From: DAOLCO01 sp964612555
Lineage (GTDB): Bacteria > Bdellovibrionota_C > UBA2361 > SZUA-149 > DAOLCO01
Length of the DNA stretch: 64,000 bases
Assembly (NCBI GenBank): GCA_964612555.1
Contig: CAZTBW010000007.1
Coordinates: 62,001-126,000, forward strand
Reading direction: 5' to 3'
Part shown: in pieces, positions 50,419-60,600 of the stretch
Numbering within the stretch: position 1 is the first letter of the stretch
Layout: every line of letters starts with the position of its first letter
The notes under the pieces: model-generated
Seen by the model: the letters and a program-made list of their open reading frames with translations, nothing else
Databases searched by the model: none
Told to the model about the DNA's origin: nothing
Program-made: the position numbers and the translations under genes

Positions 50419-51413
50419 GATATCACCCGAAGCCATGTTCTTGAGATATATTCGGTAAGGAGTATGAAAAATATTCCAAGCAGTATACACTCAAAGAAAT
50501 ATTCTCTGGTGATCAACATTCTTGGTGTGTGTTCTTTTCTTGTTTCAAGACGATCAATCTCGGCATATATTTTTACCAGATCCTCTGTCCTTTGAGCTGA
50601 AAAATATTTTCCCCCGGTCATTTCTGAGATCTTTTCAAGTGATTCATTGTCAACAGGGATATCCAGATAAGTGATTTGTGTTCTTCCAAAGACATCTTCA
50701 ACAGGAAAAGGAGCGGGTGCTTTTCCGCCTATACCGACTGTATACACTTTTACTCCCAGGCGTTTTGCAATTTCGGCAGCTTGCAGGGGCTCCATTTGTC
50801 CGGATGTTTTTAATCCGTCTGTGACGAGAATCACCGCTTTTGAGTTGGACGGAATATCCTTGATCCGTTTTACGGATAATGCAAGGGCATCTCCAAGTGC
50901 AGTGCTGTCACCAGCCATGCCAATTTCAAGTTCATTTAAGTATTGCAGCAAAAGATTATGATCTGCGGTCATGGGACATTGGGTGAACACCTCTTCCCCA
51001 AACACGATAAGACCTATTCGATCCCCTTTTCTTTCCTCAATAAATGATCTTACCACACTTTTTAGTGCACTAAGACGTGACACCGGAGTGCTGTCAAGCT
51101 TGAAATCTAGTGCCTTCATGCTCCCTGAAGTGTCAACTGCGATCATAAGGTCTCGCCCCTCAGAGAAATCTTCACTTAGATATTCCCCCCTCTGAGGTCG
51201 CGAAAGTGCGATAATGAAAAAAATCGCAGCCAGTATTTTTAAGATAGAAAGGATTTCATTTCGATATCTGAGGTGCTTTGGTTCGGGAAGAGCTAAAGAA
51301 CCGGCTCCAAAAGTAAATGGTATGCCTTGTGTCTGCTTGAGCGATTTCCTTTTAAAAAGAACAGGAACAAAAAAAAGTGCCAGAAATGCGATAGGGTCTG
51401 CGAAGTAAAACAT
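50415..51413 (-). CDS. batA: BatA-like VWA protein
   Basis: 332 residues. N-terminal helix pair (FADPIAFLALFFVPVLF and ILKILAAIFFIIALSRP), then a VWA domain with the full MIDAS DTSGS (in IAVDTSGSMKALD), TALGDALALSV and VILVTDG, and one C-terminal membrane helix (about 308-326). VWA proteins of this operon are thought to bind partners with MoxR ATPase help. The start overlaps the upstream gene stop (TGATG), and the downstream gene start overlaps its stop. Confidence 0.88.
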   Translation of the reverse strand: MFYFADPIAFLALFFVPVLFKRKSLKQTQGIPFTFGAGSLALPEPKHLRYRNEILSILKILAAIFFIIALSRPQRGEYLSEDFSEGRDLMIAVDTSGSMKALDFKLDSTPVSRLSALKSVVRSFIEERKGDRIGLIVFGEEVFTQCPMTADHNLLLQYLNELEIGMAGDSTALGDALALSVKRIKDIPSNSKAVILVTDGLKTSGQMEPLQAAEIAKRLGVKVYTVGIGGKAPAPFPVEDVFGRTQITYLDIPVDNESLEKISEMTGGKYFSAQRTEDLVKIYAEIDRLETRKEHTPRMLITREYFFECILLGIFFILLTEYISRTWLRVIS

Positions 51414-52066
51414 CAGCTCCTGCCTTCATCCTGAGGATGTGATGAGTTGTTTTCTTCGGTAACGGCTTGTGTGCGCTTTGCCTCCCGATCAAGTTCACTC
51501 TGAAGTGTTTTTACCCATTCTCTGGATGTGGTGAGCGCATCACTCTTCCAGTCGTTTCGATTAAAAATCTGTGCATGGTCAGCATATGCTGACTCTTCAA
51601 GCAGACACAGAATCTTGTATAGTATATCTTCGAGTTCATTGCGGTTCTTTTTTGGGAGTAGTGGCAGTATTTGCTTAAGGCGTGGTTCAAACTGCCTCAG
51701 TGCTTCTTTTGGAGTTGTTGTTTTAGTGGTCAGAGTAAGAGATCTGTCAATGTATTGTCGTAGTGCAGAAGAAAGAGATTCGGAAAATTCCCTGATAGGG
51801 ATTTCAGGGGTATTCAATTTGTTAAAAGAAGTTTGAAATTCTTCAATCGGTGAAAGTAATGAAGCAGCATCTGCTGATGAGTCTTTTTTTCTAAGAAGGG
51901 GAAGTATGAGGTAGAAGAACAGAGCGCATGCGATTAGAAACAGAATGATGGAAGCAAGGTCTTTCCAATATGCAAGATAGGAAGTATCCAGAGGTTTTAT
52001 ATCAATCAACCCCGCTGAAGGGGAATGAATCAGGTTTGTTGAAGTGCTTAGGCTGGTATCAGGCAC
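51413..52066 (-). CDS. Bat-operon membrane protein (DUF4381-like)
   Basis: 217 residues starting at GTG 52066, chosen because AAAGGAG lies about eight bases upstream and the start overlaps the DUF58 stop; the frame is open to 52195. One membrane helix (about 38-58), then a cytoplasmic helical domain with EFSESLSSALRQYIDRSL, LKQILPLLPKKNRNEL and YADHAQIFNR, which fits the DUF4381-type protein normally between the DUF58 and batA genes. Function in the complex unknown. Confidence 0.7.
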   Translation of the reverse strand: MPDTSLSTSTNLIHSPSAGLIDIKPLDTSYLAYWKDLASIILFLIACALFFYLILPLLRKKDSSADAASLLSPIEEFQTSFNKLNTPEIPIREFSESLSSALRQYIDRSLTLTTKTTTPKEALRQFEPRLKQILPLLPKKNRNELEDILYKILCLLEESAYADHAQIFNRNDWKSDALTTSREWVKTLQSELDREAKRTQAVTEENNSSHPQDEGRS

Positions 52067-52988
52067 GGACACGACTCCTTTCCTGAAAGAAATTAAAAAG
52101 TCCGGTGCGGATGGAGTCTTCATTGGAAAATGAGATAAAAGGAACCCCGGCTCTGCTGAATGTGTGCTCCAAAGACCTGCCGTGTTCTGAAACATGATTC
52201 ATAAATGCAGTTCTTGATGCGGATGACGAAAAATCTATTCTATATGTTCTTCTTGTTTCAGGGTCATAAAGAGAAAAAATCCCCGAATCGGGAAGTTTCA
52301 TTTCAAGTGGGTCATAAAGACGTATGGCATATACGTCATGTTTTTTGGCAAGGATTTGAAGCGAACTGGAGAAGTCGATTGGAAAGTTAAAGTCTGAGAC
52401 AATGAACAGTATGCTTTTCTTTCTCAGTATTGAGGTTGCCGATACGAGTGTGTTTTGAAGAGATACCGGGGAATGTAATTCCGGATGTTCCTTGAGATTA
52501 TACGCGGTTTTATATATTGCATGGAGGAGTCGAAGTGTGGCGGGAAATCCTTTTCGAGGGGGAGTATAGTTAAGAATGTCATCATAGAAAATTACTCCCC
52601 CGACGGCATCTTTATTAAAGATTGCAATAGAAGAGAGGAAGGCGCATATCTCACCGATTTTTTTTATTTTTGGTTCTTTTATTCCAAGTAGACTCGAAGG
52701 ACTTGCGTCGGCAAGTATAATGAGAGACTGATCCCGGTCTTCCCTGAATGATTTGATATAGGGTTGTTGTTTTCTTGCGCTTACTTTCCAGTCTATCCGA
52801 CGAGCATCATCTCCGGGGGTATAGAGCCGTGCCTCCTCGAATTCCACCCCCGAACCTTTCTGAATGCTTTTGTAGGCACCACTGATTCGTGCATCTGCCC
52901 ACTTCCTTGCGGTAAACTCAAGGGCACGACATTCGGAAAAAATCTGTGCTCGTATTTCTTCTTCACTTGGAAAGGAATGTTTGTCCAC
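52059..52988 (-). CDS. DUF58 family protein of the moxR-bat operon
   Basis: 309 residues, cytosolic. Family signature: GSGVEFEEARLYTPGDDARRIDWKVSAR (positions about 49-76) followed by PYIKSFREDRDQSLIILAD and a VWA-like fold with ADASPSS and FIVSDFN. DUF58 proteins are nearly always next to MoxR ATPases; function unknown but likely an adaptor. moxR precedes it by 17 bases and the DUF4381-like gene follows with overlap. Confidence 0.9.
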   Translation of the reverse strand: MDKHSFPSEEEIRAQIFSECRALEFTARKWADARISGAYKSIQKGSGVEFEEARLYTPGDDARRIDWKVSARKQQPYIKSFREDRDQSLIILADASPSSLLGIKEPKIKKIGEICAFLSSIAIFNKDAVGGVIFYDDILNYTPPRKGFPATLRLLHAIYKTAYNLKEHPELHSPVSLQNTLVSATSILRKKSILFIVSDFNFPIDFSSSLQILAKKHDVYAIRLYDPLEMKLPDSGIFSLYDPETRRTYRIDFSSSASRTAFMNHVSEHGRSLEHTFSRAGVPFISFSNEDSIRTGLFNFFQERSRVRA

Positions 52989-53005
52989 CAGACGTCTCCT
53001 TTTGT

Positions 53006-54061
53006 TTAGGGGACAGGAACATGAGAGAGGAGCTCTCCAATGAGTTCATCAACAGTGATTCTTTCAAGGTCTGCTTCATAGGAAAGTATGATTCTGTGAC
53101 GCAAAATATCATATGCAAGGTCTTTTATCATCTGAGGGCTCACGTACCTGGCACCCTGAATTACCGCTTCAGCTCGGGCGGCAAGAAAAAACGAAATACT
53201 CGCACGAGGTGAAGCACCCAGTTCAACATACCGTTTTACCGATTCTTTCCCTTTGGAAAGAATGGTATTAAGTTTTCTGCTTGAGGTGACAATATCTACA
53301 ATATATCTTCTTATCCTTTCATCAACATATATTTTTGAAGCAATTTTTTGAATGGCGATAAGCTCATCGAGTGTGATCTGGGGAGAAATTGATGCTTCCT
53401 GATTTCCACCATTAACGACAAGTTGAAGTATGTTCGCCTCATCTTGTGTTTCAGGATAGCCCACTATAATTTTCATCATGAAACGATCAATCTGCGCTTC
53501 GGGAAGTGTATAGGTTCCCTCCTGCTCAATCGGGTTCTGGGTGGCAAGTACAAAAAATGGTCGGGGAAGGATATGGGTTTGATCTCCGATTGTAACCTGT
53601 CCTTCCTGCATGGTTTCAAGGAGTGCTGACTGAACTTTTGCAGGAGCTCGGTTAATTTCATCAGCAAGAATGAAATTGGCAAACACAGGACCCCTTCGGG
53701 TAATAAAGCGTCCTTCCTCGGGTCGGTATATCTCAGACCCCATGATGTCCGCCGGGAGCAAGTCCGGGGTGAACTGGATACGACTGAAACTCCCTGCTAC
53801 CGTTCTTGCAAGTGCTCTTATGGATAAGGTTTTTGCCAGACCCGGTACTCCTTCCAGGAGCACATGACCACCGGCGATAAGAGCAGTGAGAAGCCTCTTT
53901 TTCAGGTGATCTTGACCCAGAACATGCTTACTCATCTCCTCCTGGATTCGTGATAGCAACTCTCTTGCGCGATGGAGCTCCTGATCTTCCAGATTACTTT
54001 CTTTGCCGGCTGATGAAATGGGTGGGGAATGATCTCCTGAAAATGATGAGGATGAATTCAT
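53006..54061 (-). CDS. MoxR-type AAA+ ATPase
   Basis: 351 residues. Walker A is GVPGLAKT, Walker B FILADEINRAPAKVQSALLE, sensor-1 region LATQNPIEQEGTYTLPEAQIDRFMMK, and the C-terminal lid has GASPRASISFFLAARA. These are the standard MoxR motifs. MoxR proteins act as chaperone-like ATPases for VWA partner proteins, which here are the batA and batBC products. It follows pal by 15 bases and leads the Bat genes. Confidence 0.93.
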   Translation of the reverse strand: MNSSSSFSGDHSPPISSAGKESNLEDQELHRARELLSRIQEEMSKHVLGQDHLKKRLLTALIAGGHVLLEGVPGLAKTLSIRALARTVAGSFSRIQFTPDLLPADIMGSEIYRPEEGRFITRRGPVFANFILADEINRAPAKVQSALLETMQEGQVTIGDQTHILPRPFFVLATQNPIEQEGTYTLPEAQIDRFMMKIIVGYPETQDEANILQLVVNGGNQEASISPQITLDELIAIQKIASKIYVDERIRRYIVDIVTSSRKLNTILSKGKESVKRYVELGASPRASISFFLAARAEAVIQGARYVSPQMIKDLAYDILRHRIILSYEADLERITVDELIGELLSHVPVP

Positions 54062-54076
54062 GAAGTAAAGGGTCTC

Positions 54077-54643
54077 CTATCTTTTCTCTCTGTAAATTGC
54101 AAAATGCACTCTTCTGTTTTTTGCGTATGCCGCTTCGTGTTCAGATGGGTCAAGCGGGATCTCTGCACCATAGCTTATGATGCTCATTTGTCTTTCATCA
54201 ACCCCGTACTGCTTTAAAATCCTGAGCACTGCTTTTGCCCGTTCTTCTCCCAGAGCGAGATTGTACTCGTGAGTACCTCTTTTGTCGCAATGCCCTTCGA
54301 TTTCAGCTTTCAGGCTGGGGTCTTGAGCGAGTTGTTTTGCACTGTCTTGAAGCATCTCGTAGTACCTTTTATCAACAATGGATGAGTCGTAGGCAAAGTG
54401 TACATCAGAAAAAGGTCCGGAGTCCCTGCTTGCAGCAGCCGGAATGTTACCAGATCCGAATCGACCATCTTCGCCAAGCCTGAGCTCCTCATCGGTAAGT
54501 CCTGTATCTCCGGAACCACTACCCTTTCCTGAGCCTGAAGAAGAACAGGCACTCATGCATAATAACAGCAATAAAATTAAAAAAGTGCGAACTACCACAG
54601 ATGTTATGGATTTGATTGAAGGTGATGTTACTTGTTTGTTCAT
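54077..54643 (-). CDS. pal: Peptidoglycan-associated lipoprotein (Pal)
   Basis: 188 residues. Signal peptide with lipobox CMSAC (Cys about 33), a Gly/Ser linker (about 35-50), and a C-terminal OmpA-like domain (about 78-188): VHFAYDSSIVD, EIEGHCDKRGTHEYNLALGEERA, and NRRVHF, which bind diaminopimelate in peptidoglycan. It anchors the outer membrane to the wall. It is first in the minus-strand run with moxR and bat genes; no tolB or tolQRA is in the window. The 218-base divergent gap to lolA holds AT-rich sequence with a tandem AAAGTGTTATA-type repeat. Confidence 0.93.
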   Translation of the reverse strand: MNKQVTSPSIKSITSVVVRTFLILLLLLCMSACSSSGSGKGSGSGDTGLTDEELRLGEDGRFGSGNIPAAASRDSGPFSDVHFAYDSSIVDKRYYEMLQDSAKQLAQDPSLKAEIEGHCDKRGTHEYNLALGEERAKAVLRILKQYGVDERQMSIISYGAEIPLDPSEHEAAYAKNRRVHFAIYREKR

Positions 54644-54861
54644 AAGGGTCTTTAGTATAAATAGTATTGTTTTTAAAGTGTTATATATAAAAGTGTTATA
54701 AATAAAAAATATAGCAAAGCGTCCGCTTTATAGCACCATATTCAGTTGCTTGTTAAGAGGAATTGTTCAGAGCAGGAGTTTTTTCAGCTATTTGATTTTA
54801 CTTATTACCTATATTATTACTGTATTATCAGTTAATAGATTTATGTTCATTAGGAAGAAGG

Positions 54862-55572
54862 ATGAAAAACTCATTTTTGATAAACTTGCTTAATAAATTT
54901 GTTTTATTTTCTTTATTTTTTGCTGTCTCTCAACCTGTTTTTGCAGATTCAAGGGAGCTTGATTTTGATGTGGCATTTTCCTGTAAGGGAGACAGATATG
55001 CCGAAAATAGGCTCACCAATAAAATCCAGGATGCATATAAAAAAGTGAATGTTCTTCACGCAGATTTTTTTCAATCTTCAACACTTCTTGGCATGAAGGA
55101 AAGAATAATAAGTGAAGGTAATCTGAAGTTTCTTAAACCGGGTATGATGGATTGGAACTATTTAAATCCTACCCCGCAAAGGTTTGTTACTGATGGTACT
55201 ACTGTGTGGTATTATGAGCCGAGCGTTAATCAACTTACTATCGGGTCGATTGGGGCAACATTTACTTCTGATGTTCCGGTGTCTTTCCTTCTTGGTATAG
55301 GCGATCTTACGGAATCTTTCACTGAAGAAAAGATTTGTAAAAATAAAGAAGGAATTCTCCTCAGCCTTGCTCCTGTAAAAAGTGATCAAAATATCAAATC
55401 TTTTGTTTTACTTGTTGATTCAAGTTCTTATTTGCCGATTGGTGCGAAATTGATTGATAGTGGAGACACGGTTACCGAATTTCTATTTAGAAATACAAAG
55501 ACGGATATTTCTCTTTCAGCGGAAGCTTTTACTTTTGACCCGCCTCGGGGAGTAGATATCGTATATAATTAA
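54862..55572 (+). CDS. lolA: Outer-membrane lipoprotein carrier protein LolA
   Basis: 236 residues. Signal peptide (about 1-29, ending PVFA), then the LolA half-barrel: NVLHADFFQSS, SEGNLKFLKPGMMDWNY, QRFVTDGTTVWYYEPSVNQL and the C-terminal strand region ending FTFDPPRGVDIV. It moves lipoproteins through the periplasm from LolCDE to LolB. The many lipobox proteins in the window would be clients. rimO follows 15 bases later. Confidence 0.9.
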   Translation: MKNSFLINLLNKFVLFSLFFAVSQPVFADSRELDFDVAFSCKGDRYAENRLTNKIQDAYKKVNVLHADFFQSSTLLGMKERIISEGNLKFLKPGMMDWNYLNPTPQRFVTDGTTVWYYEPSVNQLTIGSIGATFTSDVPVSFLLGIGDLTESFTEEKICKNKEGILLSLAPVKSDQNIKSFVLLVDSSSYLPIGAKLIDSGDTVTEFLFRNTKTDISLSAEAFTFDPPRGVDIVYN

Positions 55573-55587
55573 TCCGGGTCATCACGT

Positions 55588-57057
55588 ATGAAAAATTCTC
55601 TTACCATTATCTCCGATCAGGGCACTCAAAACTCTTGTAGTAGTGTTCCTGGCAGCCAGAGAACAATTCCCGAATCTGACATTACTGCCCGTGAGTATGG
55701 GGGTACGGTGGCGTTTGTGACTCTTGGTTGTGCAAAAAATACGGTTGATTCTGAAGTTATGATGGGAGTTTTGCACCAGAAAGGATATGTGCCGGTTGCA
55801 GACCCTGCGGTTGCTGATCTTATTGTGGTTAATACCTGTGCATTTCTTGAATCTGCGGTGAAAGAAGGAATAGATACCATTCTTGATGTTGCCCGTTACA
55901 AGGAAGAGGGGCGATGTCGTCGTCTTGTGGTTGCAGGCTGTATGGTTGAAAGGTATAGAGCGGAACTCATTGAATCACTTCCGGAAGTAGATATGTTTAT
56001 TTCTACAGATGAGCTTCTGAGAGTGGGAGATCACAGTGAACATACTTCCATTGAGGCTTTTGATGCAGCAAGAAGACCGTATTTTTTATATGATGATACT
56101 GCACCCAGAATACTTTCTACCGCTTCCCATACGGCGTACATCAAGATTGCAGAAGGCTGCAACAGACCGTGTGCGTTTTGTATTATACCTAAAATAAGAG
56201 GCGCCTTTCGCTCCCGTCCGATTGATTCCATTGTAAAGGAATCAACAACACTCCTTTCACAGGGAGTGCGTGAATTAAATCTGGTTGCTCAGGATTTGAC
56301 TGCTTATGGGAGTGACTTTGAAGGGAACAGGGGGATTGTTAATGAACTTCCAAAGCTTTTAAGAGCAGTGACTGATGCAAACAGAGATCAGGATTTCTGG
56401 CTTCGATTGTATTATGCCTATCCGATCGGGATAAGTGAAGAGCTTTTGCAGGTGATTTCCGGAACCCCACAAATATGCAATTATCTTGATCTTCCCTTGC
56501 AGCATATTTCACATCCTGTGCTTAAATCCATGCAGCGACCTTTAGGGGAGAAGGGAACCAGAGCTCTTATTGAGACCATTCGAACTCATGCGCCTGATAT
56601 TACCCTTCGCACAACATTCGTTGTGGGATTCCCCGGTGAAACCGATAAGGACATAGAGGTGCTTGAGTCATACATCAGAGAAGGACATTTTACGCATGTT
56701 GGAGTCTTCACATATTCCCAGGAAAAGGAGGCAAAGGCATTTACCTTTGGTAATCAGGTAGATGAACACGTGAAAGATGAGCGCAGAGAACGGCTCATGT
56801 TTGCCCAGCAGGAAGTGCTTGAGAAGAAACTTTCCGAAAAAATCGGTTCAGTTGAGCGAGTAATTTTTGAGGGTGAACATCCTGAATCTGAGCTTTTATA
56901 TCAGGCGCGGGCTGAGTGGCAGGGCGTTGATGCGGATGGGGTAACGATTATTAATGATACGAATGACCAGATTCTTACTGAGGATATGAAAGGCAGATTT
57001 ATTTCTGTTGAGATAACAGAAGTTGCGGGATATGATGTACTGGGAAGAATCGTTTAA
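55588..57057 (+). CDS. rimO: Ribosomal protein S12 methylthiotransferase RimO
   Basis: 489 residues. An N-terminal extension of about 40 residues precedes the UPF0004 domain (FVTLGCAKNTVDSEVM, VVNTCAF, VAGCMVERY) that holds the auxiliary cluster. The radical SAM cluster motif is EGCNRPCAFCIIP (C-x3-C-x2-C). A TRAM domain ends the protein. The G-C-x-K-N-x-V-D-S-E pattern is that of RimO, not MiaB. It thiomethylates Asp of ribosomal protein S12. Lies between lolA and a small lipoprotein gene in one plus-strand unit. Confidence 0.93.
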   Translation: MKNSLTIISDQGTQNSCSSVPGSQRTIPESDITAREYGGTVAFVTLGCAKNTVDSEVMMGVLHQKGYVPVADPAVADLIVVNTCAFLESAVKEGIDTILDVARYKEEGRCRRLVVAGCMVERYRAELIESLPEVDMFISTDELLRVGDHSEHTSIEAFDAARRPYFLYDDTAPRILSTASHTAYIKIAEGCNRPCAFCIIPKIRGAFRSRPIDSIVKESTTLLSQGVRELNLVAQDLTAYGSDFEGNRGIVNELPKLLRAVTDANRDQDFWLRLYYAYPIGISEELLQVISGTPQICNYLDLPLQHISHPVLKSMQRPLGEKGTRALIETIRTHAPDITLRTTFVVGFPGETDKDIEVLESYIREGHFTHVGVFTYSQEKEAKAFTFGNQVDEHVKDERRERLMFAQQEVLEKKLSEKIGSVERVIFEGEHPESELLYQARAEWQGVDADGVTIINDTNDQILTEDMKGRFISVEITEVAGYDVLGRIV

Positions 57058-57073
57058 TCTTTTGAGGGTCTAA

Positions 57074-57274
57074 ATGGACAGAACATTTTCATTTCTTATG
57101 CGAGCATGTTTTTCGCTGATGCTTCTTGTTTTACTTGGTGCGTGTTCCAGTGATCCCCCAAAACCCGACCCGGGAAGATGTTTTACAAATCTTGATTGTT
57201 CAAAAGGGCAGAAATGTACCAATACCCGTTGTGAAGATATTTATCATCCTCGCCACAAGATCAAGATTAATTAA
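57074..57274 (+). CDS. Small Cys-rich lipoprotein
   Basis: 66 residues. The signal peptide has lipobox LLGAC (Cys about 24). The mature part has four more Cys in the pattern C-x5-C-x5-C-x4-C (RCFTNLDCSKGQKCTNTRC), a small disulfide knot seen in short exported proteins. Function unknown. It is 16 bases after rimO and 11 before the arsC-like gene, in the same orientation. Confidence 0.65.
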   Translation: MDRTFSFLMRACFSLMLLVLLGACSSDPPKPDPGRCFTNLDCSKGQKCTNTRCEDIYHPRHKIKIN

Positions 57275-57285
57275 TTGAGTGTTCT

Positions 57286-57633
57286 ATGAAACTTTATTCT
57301 TATCCTCCGTGTTCGACCTGTAAGTCAGTGCTTAAGTATCTGAGTGGCAAAAAGGCGAAATTTGATCTTGTTGATATTTCAAAAAATCCTCCCTCTAAAA
57401 CCGAGCTTAAGAAAATGCTTTTCTTTAAAGATGGGAACCTGCGGGCACTTTTTAATACTTCGGGCATCTTGTACCGGGAGCTGGGGATGAAAGATAAATT
57501 GGCTGAAATGAGCGAAGAGGAAGCATTTCTGCTACTTTCAAAAAATGGGATGCTTGTAAAACGTCCGTTTTTGATTACAAAAGATTTCGGCTTACTTGGA
57601 TTCAAGAAAGATGAGTGGGATACCGTTTTGTAA
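57286..57633 (+). CDS. ArsC/Spx/YffB-family thioredoxin-fold protein
   Basis: 115 residues, full length. CSTC near the N-terminus (SYPPCSTCKS) is the redox motif, followed by YRELGMKDKL and VKRPFLITKD, the typical blocks of the ArsC-like family. It may be a glutathione-dependent reductase or an Spx-like regulator. It is 11 bases after the small lipoprotein, and convergent with the RND permease (five bases between stops). Confidence 0.88.
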   Translation: MKLYSYPPCSTCKSVLKYLSGKKAKFDLVDISKNPPSKTELKKMLFFKDGNLRALFNTSGILYRELGMKDKLAEMSEEEAFLLLSKNGMLVKRPFLITKDFGLLGFKKDEWDTVL

Positions 57634-57638
57634 GAAAT

Positions 57639-60600
57639 TCAAGCGGGGTGTGCCTCTTTTTCTTTGCTGCTGAAAATCTCTTTTATGTCTTCAAGTATAA
57701 TGTACAGGCATGGGGTGATGATGAGGATAATACCGGTAGCAAAAACAATTCCGTATCCGAGTGATAATGCCATGGGAATCATGAAACGAGCCTGGCGTGA
57801 TGACTCGAATATCATAGGGGCAAGACCGAAGAATGTGGTAAGGGTGGTAAGAAGAATGGGTCGAAATCTTCTTCGTGCGGCTGCCGAGATTGCTTCAAAA
57901 GGTGAGAAGCCCTCTTTTCTCCTGTTGTTTGCATAGTCGATAATTACAAGAGAGTCATTGATTACTACCCCGGTAAGGGCAACGATTCCCATGAGGCTGA
58001 TAATACTCATGCTGTACCCCATGATATAGTGCCCGATGACGGCACCAATAATACCAAAGGGGATTGCGGTCATTATTATAACCGGCTGAATATAACTTTT
58101 AAAGGGAACCGCCAGAAGCACGTAAATGCCGACCAGTGCAAGTACGAACCCCCAAAGGAGGGCATGTAAAGAATCTCTCAACTCAGCCTGTTTCCCTTCA
58201 AAACTGAATGACAGACCGGGATAGTCGCTCACCAGTTGTGGAAGAACATTCGATTTCAAGTCTTCAATAATAATTGAGCTTTCACTTTGGGGAGTAACAT
58301 TGGCAGTGACGCTAAGGGTTCTTTTCCCGTTTCGCCTTGAGATAGTGGTGTATGACCTTCCTCGTTTAACCTGGGCTATTTCAAACAGGGGGACTTCTTT
58401 TCCGGAAGGGGTTCTGATGAGCATGTTTTCAATGTAATACTCGCTCTCCCGTTCTTCTCTGGGCAGGCGAACCATTACCCGCACCTGGTTTCTCCCTCGC
58501 TGTTGTCTGAGCGCCTCGGAACCAAAAAAAGAGTTTCTGAGCTGGCGTGCTATTTCATTTGAAGTGATTCCCAGGCGTCTTCCCGCTTCTGTCAGTTCAA
58601 AATCAAGTTGAACTTTGCCAATGGTATAGCCATCATCAATGTCATTTACATTTGGAAATGTGGAAAGATATTCCGCAAGCGCGTTTCCGGCTTTATTGAG
58701 TACCGTGACATCCCGATGACTTAGTTCAACGGTAATAGTCGGTCCTCTTCCCGGTCCCCCACGGTCAGATTCAAAGCGCAGTGATTGTACACCGGAGATT
58801 TGACCCAGCTCTTCTCTCCAGAGTGCCGTGACCCTGGCGGTGTTGATGGGTCGTATGTCAGGAGAGGTAAGGTACATGATGACTTCAATAGTGTTGTTGG
58901 TAATCACTCCGAATGTACCCAGATGAAGGGAGCTCCCACCGTGTTCCTTTGCCACTCTATGAGAAGCGTCAATAATATATGTGCGAACCTGCTCAAGACG
59001 GGATCTGGGAGCATCAACGGGCAGAATCGCAGTAACGACCGCACTGTCTGATTCAACTTTGGGCATCAATTCAAAACCGAGTCTTCCACTGAGTGCGTAA
59101 CCGGATATTCCAAGGAGTATGAATATGCTGATAGCAAAAGTAAGATATCTGTATTTGATACACTTGTGAATGAATGGAGCGAATATATTTTCGACAAAAG
59201 AGTGGAGTAATCCGGAACAGGTGCTTTGATATGTGTAGAGATATTGTTTGGCTCTTGATGGTTTTGAAGAACTTCTGTGAGAAAGATGAGAAGGAAGAAT
59301 GAAGAAAGACTCAAGCCACGAAATAATAAAGACAACACTTACGACTATCGGGATTACTGACCAGATTTTCCCCATCATGCCGGGCATGAATAAAAGAGGG
59401 ATGAATGCGACAATGTTGGTAATAATGCTGAAACTGACAGGAATGGCTACGTTCTTTGCTCCCGCTATGGCGGCATTGATGTAGGAGTATCCTTTTTGTC
59501 GGTACTCGTAGATGTTCTCACCCACAATAATTGCATCATCAACCACAATCCCAAGTGCTATGATAAACGCAAACATTGAAATCATGTTAATCGTGACATC
59601 GAAAAATGGAAGAAAAAGAAAGGAACCCATGAAAGCGGTAGGTATTCCCACGGTGACCCAGAATGCAAGCCTGTGCTCAAGAAAACTTCCAAGAATAAAG
59701 AGAACGAGACACAGACCGATGGCTCCATTTCTTACCAGCAGTTCAAGGCGTTGCTGATATACCTCCGCGAGGTCTCTGTTAATGGCGTAGTGGATTCCCG
59801 GTGGATATATTTCTTCAAGTTTCTGTAATACTTCACGAGTTGCCTGTGATACTTCCAGTGGAGTTTGTGTGCCGATTCGATATACCTGGATGCCGATCGC
59901 AGGCAGATTGTCATAGGTGGCGGAGTTATCTGAGTCTTCAAACCCGTCAGTGACTTTTGCAATTTCTTCAAGAAGAATGGTTTTCCCGTCTTCAGTGCTT
60001 ATAATTGGAATTCGGGCAAATTCTTTAGCCCAGTCTTTTCGCTCGGTGACACGAAGCAGTATTTTGCCTCCTGAAGTATCAACACTGCCCCCGGGAATTT
60101 CAATTGCAGTGTTTCTGATTCTTGTTGCAATATCTTCAAGGCTCAGATTGTATCTTCTCATTGCGATTTGAGATACTTCGACTTGAACTTCAAATTCTTT
60201 GATGCCACTAAGCTCAACCTGGGAAATGGAAGAGTGTTGCAAGAGGGCATCACGAGTCTGTTCTGCGAGTTCACGGAGATTCCACTCATTTGTTGCTCCG
60301 TATAATTGAATATCGACCACTTCTCTTCTTCTGATTTCGAAAAAAATTGTTTTTTCTTCCACATCAAGAGGAAAGGTCGTGATACGATCGACTTCCTGCT
60401 GGATATTTTGATATACCTGCTGCATATTCGTTCTTGGTAATATCTCCGCCTGCACTGTGGCAAGTCCTTCGGCTGCGGTGGCGGTAATCTGTTTGATACC
60501 ATCTACTCCCCTGATTGCCTCTTCAATGGCGAGTATGATGCCCTGTTCAATCTCTTCAGGACTGGCACCGGGGTACGCTACTGATATATTAATAAAATCA

